Assembly (NCBI RefSeq): GCF_943734655.1
Contig: NC_071354.1
Location: 74,812,838-74,876,837 of the forward strand
From: Sabethes cyaneus
Taxonomy: Eukaryota > Arthropoda > Insecta > Diptera > Culicidae
Direction of reading: 5' to 3'
DNA: 64,000 nucleotides
Numbering within the stretch: the first letter of the stretch is position 1; each line of letters begins with the position of its first letter. Below, one piece after another: positions 47,901 to 59,196 of this stretch. The notes below the pieces were generated by a model. It ran no database searches and was not told the origin of the DNA. It was given only the letters and a program-made list of their open reading frames with translations. Both the position numbers and the translations under genes were made by a program.

Positions 47901-48660
47901 CACCAACTCGCATATCAATGTATAAAAACTGTCGTAAATATCTCTTAACAAATTCGGATTCGTAAATAAAGCCTAATAAAGCGCGCACAAGTTGATATTT
48001 TATCGTTTATAATGCTAGTAACTGACAAACATACGATTTTCAGCAGAAAGTCGTATAGTTGCATGCAGCTGGTCGCGCCTTATCGGATCTTATCGTATTG
48101 AAATACCTATATAAGTGTTTCGCTCAAAATTATTCCTCAGTGCGTATATCACCTCCAAAATGATACGGATAAGCAGCTTTTGCGCGTCGAATACGATTTT
48201 GTTGAATACATAACAGTACGTAACTCTTATTTGCAATCTAATTATACATATGAAAATGCTGACTGGGAAGTAGCTTTATATGTCGAAAAACCGGTTTTTT
48301 ACCGGGATTGACCGGCCACCGGCTTTGCAAGTGCAAAACCGGTCGGGCCGGTCAAAAACCGGTCACTTGGTTGGCAACCCTAGGAGTAATCGTTCCCCCT
48401 CCGAAGAAATTATTCTGGCTGTACCTAGCTGTAAAACACCTTTGCTAGACCGATAATTCTTTATTGATTTCAAACAATGACGCTGCTCATGGACGACATA
48501 ACGGGTGGCAATTAAAATTTTGGAATTTTTTCGAGGCACCTATTGCTGTGCAAACCAGTTAAGAGAGAAATGAGAATGTGTATGTGTCAGCTCTCTCTTC
48601 CTCTTTCCTCTTTCTCCCAGTATTTTTTGTTTTGTTGATACTTACCAGGTTTAGCTTTAA
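44940..48660. other. Long intergenic stretch with a possible hAT-like end
   Basis: Mostly unremarkable AT-rich DNA. A GC-richer block at 48,290-48,384 has repeated CCGGT motifs and ends TTGGTTGGCAACCCTAG, which reads as a hAT-like terminus (CTAGGGTTGCCAACC) in reverse. No matching left end was found, so only a fragment is suggested. Confidence 0.35.
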
Positions 48661-49409
48661 ATGGCGTCAACACAAAAAGCATTTCGCGAGCGCGTTGTAC
48701 ACAAAATGCACAAAGATCTCAGCAAAAAGTATAGGTACAACATTTTAAAAGCGAAAATATTGCGGCTTTAACTATTTACCATACCCTAACATCCACAACA
48801 ACTACTCGCAAGCAAGGTAGTGGATGACCAGCCAAAAATATGGACGCAGGAGGACTTCGTTCCCTTTCTCGTGCCTTCCACAACAAGGATTCTGTGAGTT
48901 AACTGGATACCGCAAAAAAAACCACCAGTACATCTGCAAAACATTGAAAAGAGTCGGAATAAAGTGCCGAAAGAAGACAAGAGCCCCGGAAGACACTGGG
49001 GGGCAGATTTCGACGCTGAAATCCCAATGCCGCTGGTTGATAACAAATTATTCCGGAAGAGGGTTTGCTTTGGATGACAAAGGTTACTTCCTTTTTTCGC
49101 ACATTCCCGGGAATGATCGATACTTGTATATTATGTTCGGAGATGCAGTAGAACTATCCATGTAGAATGTATAGTTCTACTGCATCTCCGAACATGAAAT
49201 ACAAGTTCATACATAAGCTTGAACAGAAAGTGATGCTGTACATTGCCATTTCCGAGAGCGGTAATTCTAAGCCATGGTTCAAGCCCTCTGGCTTGGCTAT
49301 CAATCAGATGAGTACCAGAACGAATGTTTGAAGAAAATTTTGATCCTGTTCATACATAAACATCATGCAGATGGACAATACGTGTTTTGGCCGGATAAAG
49401 CTTCATCGT
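48661..49409 (+). pseudogene. Tc1/mariner (ITm-type) transposase relic
   Basis: Begins ATG with STQKAFRERVVHKMHKD, followed by fragments in changing frames: TIYHTL, KQGSG, YICKTLKRVGIK, KCRKKTRAPE, LDDKGYFLFSHIPGND (first catalytic Asp region), then KYKFIHK, QKVMLYIAISESG, KPWFKPSGLAINQ, YQNECLKKILI and YVFWPD (second catalytic Asp). Several frameshifts and stops are present. It ends abruptly at 49,409, where a LINE begins. The C-terminal catalytic block is not seen. Resembles the mosquito ITmD37E group by these phrases. Confidence 0.8.
49133..49195. repeat. Perfect 25-bp-arm hairpin inside the mariner relic
   Basis: 49,133-49,157 and 49,171-49,195 are exact reverse complements with a 13-bp loop. 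The second arm replaces transposase sequence expected between GND and KYK, so it looks like a local inverted duplication. Confidence 0.9.
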
Positions 49410-49410
49410 A

Positions 49411-52080
49411 GATGTGTGGAGCAGATTTACGTACGAGCGACTATCAACGGTTTGAAGCTTTTAATGTGTGCTATATATATTCCCCCGGACAAGAGTAATG
49501 ATAGAGCAATCATCGATGCACACGTCGCTTTTGTCCGCGATTTTTGTGAGTGCTGCGATGATCATTGCACTACATTAGTTTGCGGTGATTACAACCAACC
49601 CCGTATTGTTTGGGACTACAGCGATGGTGCTATTAGGCATAATAATTCCACGACACTCTCCACTGCGAGTGCCGCACTCATCGACGGCATGGATTTCCTG
49701 AATTTGAACCAGGCTAATTTACACCGTAATCATCTTGGCCGTGTGTTGGATTTAATATTTCACTCTTCCGAGTGTGATGTCACAGTCGATAGGTGTGTTG
49801 CTCCGTTGCTGCCGGTGGACTTACACCATCCCCCGCTGACTATTTCGCTTCCGTCTGGTATACACCATGATGCTACTCGTTCTTATGCTATTTCTGTGAT
49901 ACGTGAGTTGAATTACCGCAGGATCGATTTGGTTGCCTTTTCTGCATATATCACTAGTATAGACTGGTTTGATTTACTGCACAGCGACAATGTTGACTGG
50001 ATGGCCGAACGTTTTTGTGAAATTATTCGTTCATGGCTTAGTGACAATGTGCCAGTTGTTAGACAGCCGCACTCCCCTGCGTGGAGTAACCGTCTTTTGA
50101 GAGTACTGAAACGGAAGCGAAACGCATGCTTGCGCAAGTTTCGTCGTTGGAAATCTGCAGCGACAAAAAATGATTTTAAGCGTTCTAGCGATGAATACCG
50201 TAGGTTGAATTCCAGTCTTTACAAATCATATGTTTTGAGAATCCAAACAGATTTGCGCAGGAATCCGAAAAATTTTTGGAATTTTGTAATTTCAAAACGA
50301 AAATGTCGCTCAACTACTACTGATGTGTACCTCGATGATGAGGAATCATGCTCGGGATCTGCTGCGTGTAAGCTTTACGCAAGGTTTTTTTCTTCGGTAT
50401 TCGCCACTGAGTCTGCTTCAGATGATAGTGCTTTGCGTGCTGCTGAAAACGTTCCTGCTGACCTTATTGATCTTGATATATTTGAAATTACACCACAAAT
50501 GATCACTACTGCTGCGAAAAAATTGAAATGTTCGTATTCGGCTGCCGCGAATGGGATTCCGGCTGTTATTTTGTGTCGTTGCATTGAAACTCTAGCTGCT
50601 CCTCTCTGCTGCATTTTCAACAAATCGCTTATGCAGGGCAAATTCCCGAATATCTGGAAATATTCATATATGTTCCCGATCTTCAAGAGTGGTGACGTCG
50701 GAATGTAAAGAATTACCGTGGCATAACTAACTTATCGGCTGCTTCCAAATTATTTGAAATAGTTGTTAGCACAGTTTTAATGAGTACCACTAAGAACTAC
50801 ATAGATCCCGATCAGCATGGATTTGTACCTGGTCGTTCCGTGACTACAAACCTTTTGGATTTCGTGTCGAACTGTATATTGGAAACCGAACGTAAAGCAC
50901 AAGTTGACGTAATATATACGGATTTGAAAGCAGCGTTTGACCGTATTGATCACCTTACACTGCTAACCAAATTTTTGCGCTTGGGTGCTACTCAGCAGTT
51001 TGTCACGTGGCTGAAATCATTCCTGTGTAATAGAGTTTTACAAGTCAAGCTTGGATCGGATTTATCATCTGCATTCACAAACGAATCTGGAGTACCGCAG
51101 GGTAGCATTCTTGGCCCACTTCTCTTTATTATATTTTCCAATGACGCAGCTCGTGCTATAGACAATGGATGTCGACTTGTTTACGCCGATGACTTCAAAA
51201 TTTACTTGACGATTAGTAGCTTAGAAGATTGTTATCGTCTGCAGCTTTTAATAGATAAATTTACGACGTGGTGTAAACTGAACTCCATGCTTATAAGCAC
51301 TGCTAAATGTGAAGTAATTACTTTTTACCGAACTCAAACGCCGATTCTCTTCGAGTATGCGATTAATGGGTAAGCGCTCAAGAGAGTGGATCACGTTAAT
51401 GACCTTGGCGTTATTCTCGACAGAAAGCTGACATTCGACAGGCACCGCACGGCGATCGTGTCTAAAGCGAGTAGACAATTAGGGTTCATCGCTAGAATAG
51501 GACGGGACTTCAAGGATCCTGTTTGCCAGAAAGCCTTGTACTGCTCTCTTGTACGTCCGGTACTGGAAAATGTATGTGCGGTTTGGACCCCGCACCAGCT
51601 CGATTGGAACTTGCGGATTGAGCGTGTGCAGGGAAGATTCGTTCGTTTAGCTTTGAGGGATTTACCCTGGCGAGATCCTGCCAACCTGCCCTCTTACCCG
51701 GATCGTTGCCGTTTAATTGGTTTGGACACACTTGAACGACGTCGCAAATTACAACAGGCCTTACTCGTGGCGAAAGTGCTTAACGGTGAAATAGACTCCC
51801 CAAAACTGCTGTCTATGATGAACTTCCGTGCTTCACAACGTGTGCTGCGACCATCCTCGATGCTTGTAAACCTGTTTCACCGGACGAACTTCGGTTATTT
51901 TGAACCAACAGCGTTTTGTGTGAGAATTTGTAATAATGTTGAACATCTCTTCGAATTTGGCGAACCCATTTATATGTTTAAAAATAGATTAGCTAGTAGT
52001 AATTCATTTTAGTCGCTTCATTAGGACTTTTATGTCAGATGATGTACAATAAATAAACAAATAAACAATAAACAATAATT
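49411..52080 (+). pseudogene. Jockey-like LINE ORF2 (endonuclease, RT), broken
   Basis: Starts within the AP endonuclease (VEQIYVRATINGL, CGDYNQPRIVW, HHPPLTISLP), so it is 5'-truncated. A linker with basic helices follows, then the RT. The first open frame ends at 50,708: a one-base frameshift near 50,695-50,705 separates FKSGD from VKNYRGI. RT continues with YTDLKAAFD (motif A), GVPQGSILGPL and YADD, then a TAA at about 51,373-51,375 inside the thumb region (FEYAING*ALKRVDHV), and the same frame continues to 52,012. The 3' end is an AATAAATAAACAAATAAAC tail to about 52,080. It inserted into the mariner relic at about 49,410. A relative lies at 52.7-53.3 kb. Confidence 0.85.
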
Positions 52081-52590
52081 GTCTCGAATCTCGCGCTGGG
52101 GCTACCATGTTAGGCGTAGTGCCGAGAATACACACTTCTCAATTCAGCCTTCCAATCCGAATTAAACGCTGAGCTGCTTCTAACCTGGAGTACAACCGCA
52201 CACTTGGTTGAGCAATCGTTAAGCCCTCAATAGCCACTCCTGACATGAGAATAGACGCTCAAGGTTAACAAGGCTACTTCTCTTTGCTACACTCAGCATT
52301 CGCACGAGTGCCTCCATCTCTGTCGATATACGACCTTAGTTTCCACCGAGGTTGGTCATCCAATCTTGTCTAAAGTTGCTCGTATTGCGAAGACGTAGGG
52401 AAAGAAGGCTAAAGACCACTAGGGGGTCTATTTTATACCTGCGGGTAAGCGAGGAACCGATGTTACGCATTTTTCAGCCGTTCGCCAAACAGTTCTCAAT
52501 CAAATAGGCCACAGATTTCTTCGGATGGCGCGTTAGACCACTGCGTCCATTAAATTTGAACTATTGTGGTATGCTCGTTTTTAAACCGCT
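52081..52590. other. Unassigned, less AT-rich DNA
   Basis: Begins TGTCTCGAATCTCGCGC right after the LINE tail. Could be LTR-like or 5' LINE sequence of the following relic, but no second copy or open frame supports either. Confidence 0.3.
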
Positions 52591-52689
52591 GCGCTGGCGC
52601 AGTATCCTTGCGTTGCCCTCATATTAGTACAAGCAAGCAGGTTAGAGCAAGTTTGTGTTACCACAAACATTCGTGAGTTGAAAATTTTA

Positions 52690-53325
52690 TTTGATGCTGT
52701 ATGCCTTCCTCCCGACAAAAGCCGAGATCCTGTAGTTATCGAATCGCACGTTTTTTCTACTCGCGAGTTGTACGAGAAAAAAAACCCTTCAACTGATGCT
52801 ATACTCATTTGCGGTTATTATAACTAACCACGCATTGTTTAGGAATACAGTGACAACATGATACATTACACTAATACACCGCAGCTTCCCACTGCGAGTG
52901 TGGTTTTAGTTAACGGAATGGATTTCCTCAACCTTTCTGCCTGCTCTCTGAATGTTAACTAAACTATGACTGAGATAATCTTCTTGAAATGAGCGATGTG
53001 GATGATAGCGCCAATTTATTCTGCAACGTTTTTAACCAGTAGTTATAATCTAATGTGCCACCAACCTACTCGATTTTACATCCTTTGCATCACGCAACTT
53101 GAAGCAAAAGCACAAGTTGACGTAGTTTCACTAACATAAAAGCTGCATTTGATCGAATCGATCATCGCATCCTTCTACAGAAATTGCATCGCTTGGGAGC
53201 CTCAAAGTAAATATTCGCCTGACTTGAATCATATTTACGAGTCTTGCAAGTCAAGTTAGAATCCGCTGTATCATCTGTGTTTACAAATAAGTCTGATGTT
53301 GATGATGAGAAAATCCTGTTACATT
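52690..53325 (+). pseudogene. Second Jockey-like LINE remnant, internally deleted
   Basis: Endonuclease pieces at 52,690-52,985 (LPPDKSRDPVVIESHV, ICGYYN*PRIV, EYSDN, GMDFLNLSA) match the element at 49.4-52.0 kb. Then a jump of about 1.3 kb of protein-coding sequence to RT pieces at 53,110-53,320 (KAQVDVV, KAAFDRIDHRILLQKL, HRLGAS, RVLQVKLES, FTNKSDV). Many stops and frameshifts. An older sister copy of the same family. Confidence 0.75.
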
Positions 53326-53329
53326 TTAT

Positions 53330-55925
53330 TTTTATATCGTAACAAAAACTTTAAAAATAATTTGCAATGGCCTTATTCCAGTAAGCATGAAAATCAATCT
53401 AGAGCAAACAAACAAAGCAAACAAAGATTTTCCCAGAAACGGGTCATGAGTTGATTTTGCAATGTTCCGTATGAACTCTAATCCCATAGTCTTTCCAAAA
53501 GATCATTTCCTGATGTAAGAAGGTTGGTGTTTTTCATAAATATTCATCACATCATTATGATAATATCTATCTTTGTCTCCTCTGTAAAACAAATCAAGAG
53601 ATACCGAATCACATAGGCTGGTTTTTATTTAAAAACACAAGATAAACTTTAAGGGGGTATTCAAAAATCATTGAACAGGTTAACATGTACTCGAATAAAT
53701 CTTTTTAAAAGCTTTTTTGTTAAATAAGGGCAAACTTCTGTAAGACCAGCGATAATTAGGGCGAATCAGGGAAAATTATTCCGAACAATATGTACCCTGT
53801 CGTTACTGTCAAAATAAATCATTTCAGCAATAAAACAGTGAAATGGAAACCGCTACTTCATGAATGCTTACTCATTTATCATGCAAAGCATACAGGAACG
53901 GAACGGAAGAACATTGCGAGTCCGGCATCAAATGTATTCCAGAACAGCATGGACATTCATGTTTTCGGATCGGATCCATCCCCGTATGCCAATAAAAGCT
54001 CTCGATTGGTGTCCTAATTTGGTTTATTGTATGCTTTTCATACGCGTTTGGTCGTCCCTGGGAGAAAAGCCTCAGAAACGCTTTCAACTTTCGGAAAAGG
54101 AAATGCTGTTACATTTTATGCATAAAGTGACCTACTTGTTAGATGAATAGATAGAATCGAAATGTATCAAACCCAGCTGCGAGGGAAGGCAATGAATGGT
54201 CCCATTAATCAACTGTCACATAAACATAGCACGTTCATTGTCGATGCTTCATAACCAATTGATGAAACCAGCAATATAGGATCGTGTCATCTGAATTGTA
54301 AAAATGGACACTTTCCACACATTTAATAATTTAACAATGACGCAGATTGACTCAGTTAAGAAACTATTTCTCGAGAAGCTACTTTAAAAGTTTTTGAGAA
54401 AAACTAATTGGTGATTTGATAAATTTCCTACCCCGTCACGCTGTCATTTCTAGTGCCGATTAATTTGATGTCAAAAATCAATTTCAATTCCAGACACTTT
54501 ACTTTCGTTTCTTTCTACCTATTTTGCGCCCACATTTCACGGCAAAACTTTTACCTTTCTCGGACGTTATCAGTCCGACGAAGGCATTTGTTGAACCGAA
54601 GCCACGATTGACGCTCACACCAATAAGAGGATAAGTGATTTAACCCACGCTAAATGGCCGGAAGCGACCGTGGAAACTGTTGAAATTTACGCGTGGGTCG
54701 GGATTTTCCCTTCCGGCGCGATGTTTGCATGACAAACTTGTGTAATGTATATTTTGGTTTCACCGGGAATAACGTACAAACGCTTTTCAGTTGTTGAAAT
54801 CGGATATGAGGGATTTTGTGCTGAAAAGAGAACCGGATTGTACAATAAATATGGAAATTGGGCTTCCTTTTGATGGATTTCCCAACACACAGAATGGGAA
54901 TAGAAAATTATAAATATAGAATCATATACAACTTTGAAGAGAATCTAGTTTGAAACTCATGGCATCTATTTTGTGAAGGTTAGACGATTACCGAGAAATG
55001 AAAAATTGCGGAAAGTTTTCAATTGCTGCTGGTTCGAATCGAGTTGCATAATTGACCATCATCGGAAAGTCCAAACTTCGCCGCTCAAATTCCAGCTGAA
55101 CGATGAATGATGTAATCCACCAGAGGCGCTGGCCAAGTTTCGCTTATCATATGCGGGGTCTCACCGAAAGAAAGGCGTGGAAAATAATATCTACCGTCTC
55201 AATAGTGAAATGCGATAGAGCGATAAACTAGGCCAAACCATCAGGATGAAAGTTTACCGATAATTAAAAAAAGTTTTGTTTTATTCTTAACAGCTGTGGA
55301 CGCTTCCCGTAAGCTGCTTACAAAAAACATGTGAATTTTAAAGCATATTTAATGAAATAACATTACAAAGTTTTGATTTTACAATAGCTCATCACTCATA
55401 ATGATTTTTTTTCTGTTTTCCGGTTGTCTTTTCAGGATGCTACAACCGCTCGAAAAGCTATACACAAAGCAAACATGGACTAACAAAGGTCACAGATTGC
55501 AGCTACCGCATCAACAGTGAATGGTAACTGTCATTGTGCTCTGGCAGTGTGTCCTCATCCCCCCAGGGATGGCTTTCCCTCTAACGGTGGACGAACGATG
55601 GAAGACAAGTAACAGGAGAAGGGCTTATCAAGTGGTGTGAAATCTGTCAGACGACTATGCTTCGTTACCGAGTAAATGATTTTATCTCGCAAGTGGGAGT
55701 GATAGAAACAATTGGTGGGAGGAAAGCTGTCAGGGCCAACTGAAAATCCGGAGCAAAGTTTGAAAAGGAAATCATCATTTGTTCGCTCGGACGTACCACG
55801 GAATATAAATACAACCACTTCGGAATCAAAGCGATAAGTAAGTTGCTTCAAATATCTTTCTTTTTGTATGAAGCCATAGACTGAATTGGTAAAATTGACA
55901 AAGTTTATTGAATTGAAGGCATAGG
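53330..55925. other. Intergenic or intronic stretch, mostly unique
   Basis: No transposon recognised beyond a 27-bp repeat phrase near 53,342. A frame at 53,860-54,150 is open but unassigned. 55,436-55,523 is bounded by a good acceptor (TTGTCTTTTCAG) and a GTAACT donor and could be an untranslated exon. This last point is speculative. Confidence 0.35.
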
Positions 55926-55939
55926 TCAAGCAATGACAA

Positions 55940-56396
55940 AACAGTAAAGCAGTAAAGTAGTAAAACAGTAAAACAGTAAAACAGTAAAACAGTAAAACAG
56001 TAAAACAGTAAAACAGTAAAACAGTAAAACAGTAAAACAGTAAAACAGTAAAACAGTAAAACAGTAAAACAGTAAAACAGTAAAACAGTAAAACAGTAAA
56101 ACAGTAAAACAGTAAAACAGTAAAACAGTAAAACAGTAAAACAGTAAAACAGTAAAACAGTAAAACAGTAAAACAGTAAAACAGTAAAACAGTAAAACAG
56201 TAAAACAGTAAAACAGTAAAACAGTAAAACAGTAAAACAGTAAAACAGTAAAACAGTAAAACAGTAAAACAGTAAAACAGTAAAACAGTAAAACAGCAAA
56301 ACAGTAAAACAGTAAAACAGTAAAACAGTAAAACAGTAAAACAGTAAAACAGTAAAACAGTAAAACAATAGTACAGTAGAACAGCAATACAGTAAA
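55940..56396. repeat. 8-bp tandem array (AGTAAAAC)n
   Basis: About 52 almost perfect units from 55,958 to 56,366 with one T-to-C change near 56,297, and degenerate edges. On the minus strand none of the three frames has a stop, giving long overlapping Leu/Phe/Tyr/Cys open frames that are not genes. Confidence 0.97.
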
Positions 56397-56417
56397 GAGC
56401 ATCGACTATATTCATGA

Positions 56418-57012
56418 AATCCAAAAATTACGTACCAGAAATCAAGAAATCAATGAATGAAGAAATCAGGAAAACGGAATCACGAAAATAAAGAAAGCAA
56501 GAAATAAAAAAAGTCATCAAATAGAGAAAATGAAAAATTAATAAACTAACAAATCAAGAAATTAAGAAAGTCAACAGCATAAGAAATTATAGAAATAATA
56601 AATCACAAAGATAAAAAAAATCAAAAGATTGAGAAATCAATCAACCTAGATATTAAGAAATCAAGCAATCAAGCAATTAATAAATCAAGCAATCTAGCAA
56701 TCAAGAAATCAAAATAACAAGAAATTAAGAAATCAAGCAATCAAAAAATCAAGAAATCATGAAACCAAAATATTAAAATATTAATAAATCAGGAAACCAA
56801 GAGATCAAAATATCAAGAAAATTTCACAATACAGAAATCAAAAAATTAAGGAAATTAAGCAGTAAAGAAATGATGAAATCAAGAAAGCAAAAAATCAAGA
56901 TATCAAGATATCAAGGAATCAAGAAATCAGGAAATTTAGAAATCAAGAAATCAGGAAGCCAAGAAATTGAAAAATCAAGAAAATTACACAATAAGAATAT
57001 CAAAAATCAAGA
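56418..57012. repeat. A-rich degenerate AATCAAGA-type repeat
   Basis: Irregular 8-10-bp repeats of ATCAAGAA and ATCAAGCA. Non-coding simple-sequence DNA. Confidence 0.85.
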
Positions 57013-57013
57013 A

Positions 57014-57246
57014 TCTATATATATAAGAGCCTTGTCTGTAGCCAAAACGAGGGGCGCGAAATGTATTTTCGTGGTAATAATCTCCCACATTAAGCAAAAA
57101 CTCAAACCAGTTATATCAGATTGCATTCAAGTCAAGCAAAAGTAACGTAGTTGCACCTCATAGAGTTACATAGCGTTAGCATTACATAGCGTGCCTCCAA
57201 TTTGCTCCCAATTAGACGCGAGGCGACGCGCGCGGTTTACAGCTAG
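57014..57246 (+). mobile_element. Short Helitron-like MITE, 233 bp
   Basis: Starts TCTATATATATAAGAGCC after an A and ends GGTTTACAGCTAG before a T, with a GC-rich GGCGACGCGCGCGG stretch shortly before the end that may form a hairpin. No coding capacity. Resembles Helitron ends by the TC, CTAG and A|T features only. Confidence 0.45.
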
Positions 57247-58235
57247 TATATATACATAAGAAGCTTATCTGTAGTCAAGACCAGGTCTCTGACAGGACAT
57301 CATAGCAGTCTTATCGCTGACTAAAAACAGACCTTTGACAGGCTGTCATGCTTTCGTAGCAATGGGTTCTATTCTCAATAACTTCATTGGACGACTGCTG
57401 GACTGCTCGATTACTCAACTGGTCGACTAGACTGCTCGATTTGGTTGCTCGACTCAACTTCTCAACTGAACTGCTCGACTGCACTGTTCGACTTGACTGC
57501 TTGACTGAACTGCTCGTTTGGACAGGTCGACTTTATTGCTTGACTGAACAGCTTGATTTAGCTGCTCAACTCAATTGCTCGACTGGACTACTCGATTCGA
57601 CTGATCGAATCGGCTGCTTCATTCAACTGTTCGATTCAAGTGCTCGACTTAACTACTCGACCTGACTGCTCGACTTACTACTTGACCCGACTGCACGATT
57701 CAACTGCTCGACTTAACAGCTCGATTAAACTGCTTGACTGAACAGCTTAATTTAACTGCTCGACTAGACCGCTCTACCTTACTACTCGACTGATTCAACT
57801 GTTCGACTCAACTGCTCGATTCGACTGTCCTAATCGGATTCTCGACTCAACTGCTCGATTCAATTGCGCGACTAGACTACTCGGATTTGACAACTCGACT
57901 CAACTACTCGACTGGACTGAACTACTTGACTGAACAGTTTAACCCTCAATTGATCAACCGGGTACACCTGTACCCCTGGCAAGTTTTTCGAGTTCCAGTT
58001 TCAAACTGTTTCTTTTGAAATATCCAGATACCTGTTATTTACATAATTTCACGTAAATTGAAACGGTTAAATAACCATTTTTATATTTAAAAGCGGGTGT
58101 TCGAATAGCTCGAATTTTATCGGATTTATGGTCAGTCAATTTAGGGTTAATGCAACCTTCTCGAGTAGACTTCTCGACTCTACTCCTTGACTCGACTACT
58201 CGACTCGACTGCTCGACTCGATTGTTCGCCGCGAT
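57247..58235 (+). repeat. 13-bp minisatellite mobile family, copy 2
   Basis: Leader with CTGACAGGAC and TTTGACAGG boxes (57,285-57,345) and array of CTGCTCGACTNAA units at about 57,390-57,935 and 58,160-58,225, ending at CGCGATATCA. Same order as copy 1 at 10.4-11.2 kb. Interrupted by a TTAA-flanked MITE. The frame at 57,387-57,665 is a repeat translation. Confidence 0.7.
57943..58146. mobile_element. piggyBac-type MITE, 204 bp
   Basis: Ends CCCTCAATTGA and (reversed) CCCTAAATTGA are flanked on both sides by TTAA (57,939-57,942 and 58,147-58,150). CCC...GGG termini with TTAA duplication are the piggyBac signature. It splits the 13-bp array. Confidence 0.75.
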
Positions 58236-58239
58236 ATCA

Positions 58240-58965
58240 AAGTGCCGCTCACTTGAATCGGTTCGCTGCAGCAGTGTTGAAAAATTCAAATGAGATTTCA
58301 AGCACATGAAACTTCAACCTTGATCACAAGCGCCAAACTCACTTATGAATTCGCTATTGTAGTTGTGAGCATTTTGCTTAATTCTTCCACAGTTGGCATT
58401 TAATACAACGAACCAGAGAGCGAAAGAAAATCTACTGCCAGAGAAAACAACAGCAGCGAAAAATGTCGTACACATTCATAAATTAAGATAGCAAACATAT
58501 TGGCGGAATTTACATTTTTCCTTCGCGTGAATCAACATTTTCTTAACTAAAAAGTAGAAAGCCTAATGAGAATTAGATAAACATGTAATTTAAATGTTTG
58601 TTTTACTTTAAGTTTGCGATTTATTTAGGGATTCATTCTATTACGCTCACTCACAGCTACGTATCGCACGAGAGAATGCCTGTGCTGTTCAACAACAAAT
58701 TTGTATGTATGTATGTGCATAGCCCGGGTAGCAGTTGAAGCAAAACAGAATGTGATCAATCGGGAAGAAATATGTGTGGGTTTTGTGCTTCTTGCTATGA
58801 AAACAGAAAAACTCACGCGTGAGTCACAGTTAATTTTGATTTTTGGTGAGTTTTGAGATTTTGAGTTTCTACCATCACTGCGCTGCAGAAAATGGACAGT
58901 TTAAAGCCGCTCACACAAAAGAGCCATTTTGGCCACCTATAGAATCAGCACAGGGAAGATAATTT
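58240..58965. other. intergenic DNA, no gene seen
   Basis: No recognisable gene or repeat. Confidence 0.4.
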
Positions 58966-58966
58966 T

Positions 58967-59195
58967 TATATCGAATGATTGGGATTTTAACCGTTCAGTC
59001 ATTAAATTATAGTAGACGTTATACTTTCCTTTTTACGCCAACGTTTCGATCCGGATTTGGATCTTCATCAGGGCTTTTACGAACGTGTACTTTTATTAGC
59101 TGTTGTCTGAGTTATAATTTTTTGTTACTTACAAAGTGTTGATCGTCTTTGTCTAAATTCTTTTAGCCTACAGTGTTGTCTGGTTTTAGATTTGT
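58967..59195 (+). repeat. Left arm of a foldback/Penelope-like terminal pair
   Basis: About 228 bp, the reverse complement of 61,272-61,496 with roughly 10 percent differences. Contains, on the minus strand, CTGATGA (59,065-59,071), a GATCC...GGATC stem and GAAAC, in a block identical between arms. Confidence 0.75.
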
Positions 59196-59196
59196 T

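Noticed and set aside
48290..48384. Complete hAT MITE
   Set aside because: Only the right-hand TTGGCAACCCTAG end is visible; no left partner or 8-bp duplication.
52081..52590. Solo LTR starting TGTCTCGAATC
   Set aside because: No CA end, duplication or second copy could be found.
53860..54150. 96-codon frame beginning NAYSFIMQS, resembling the start of an HMG box
   Set aside because: Only the first few residues are suggestive; the rest lacks HMG helices and the overlapping frame is also open.
55555..56424. 289-codon minus open frame rich in LLFYCFTV repeats
   Set aside because: Pure translation of the 8-bp satellite; all three minus frames are open because the unit has no stop.
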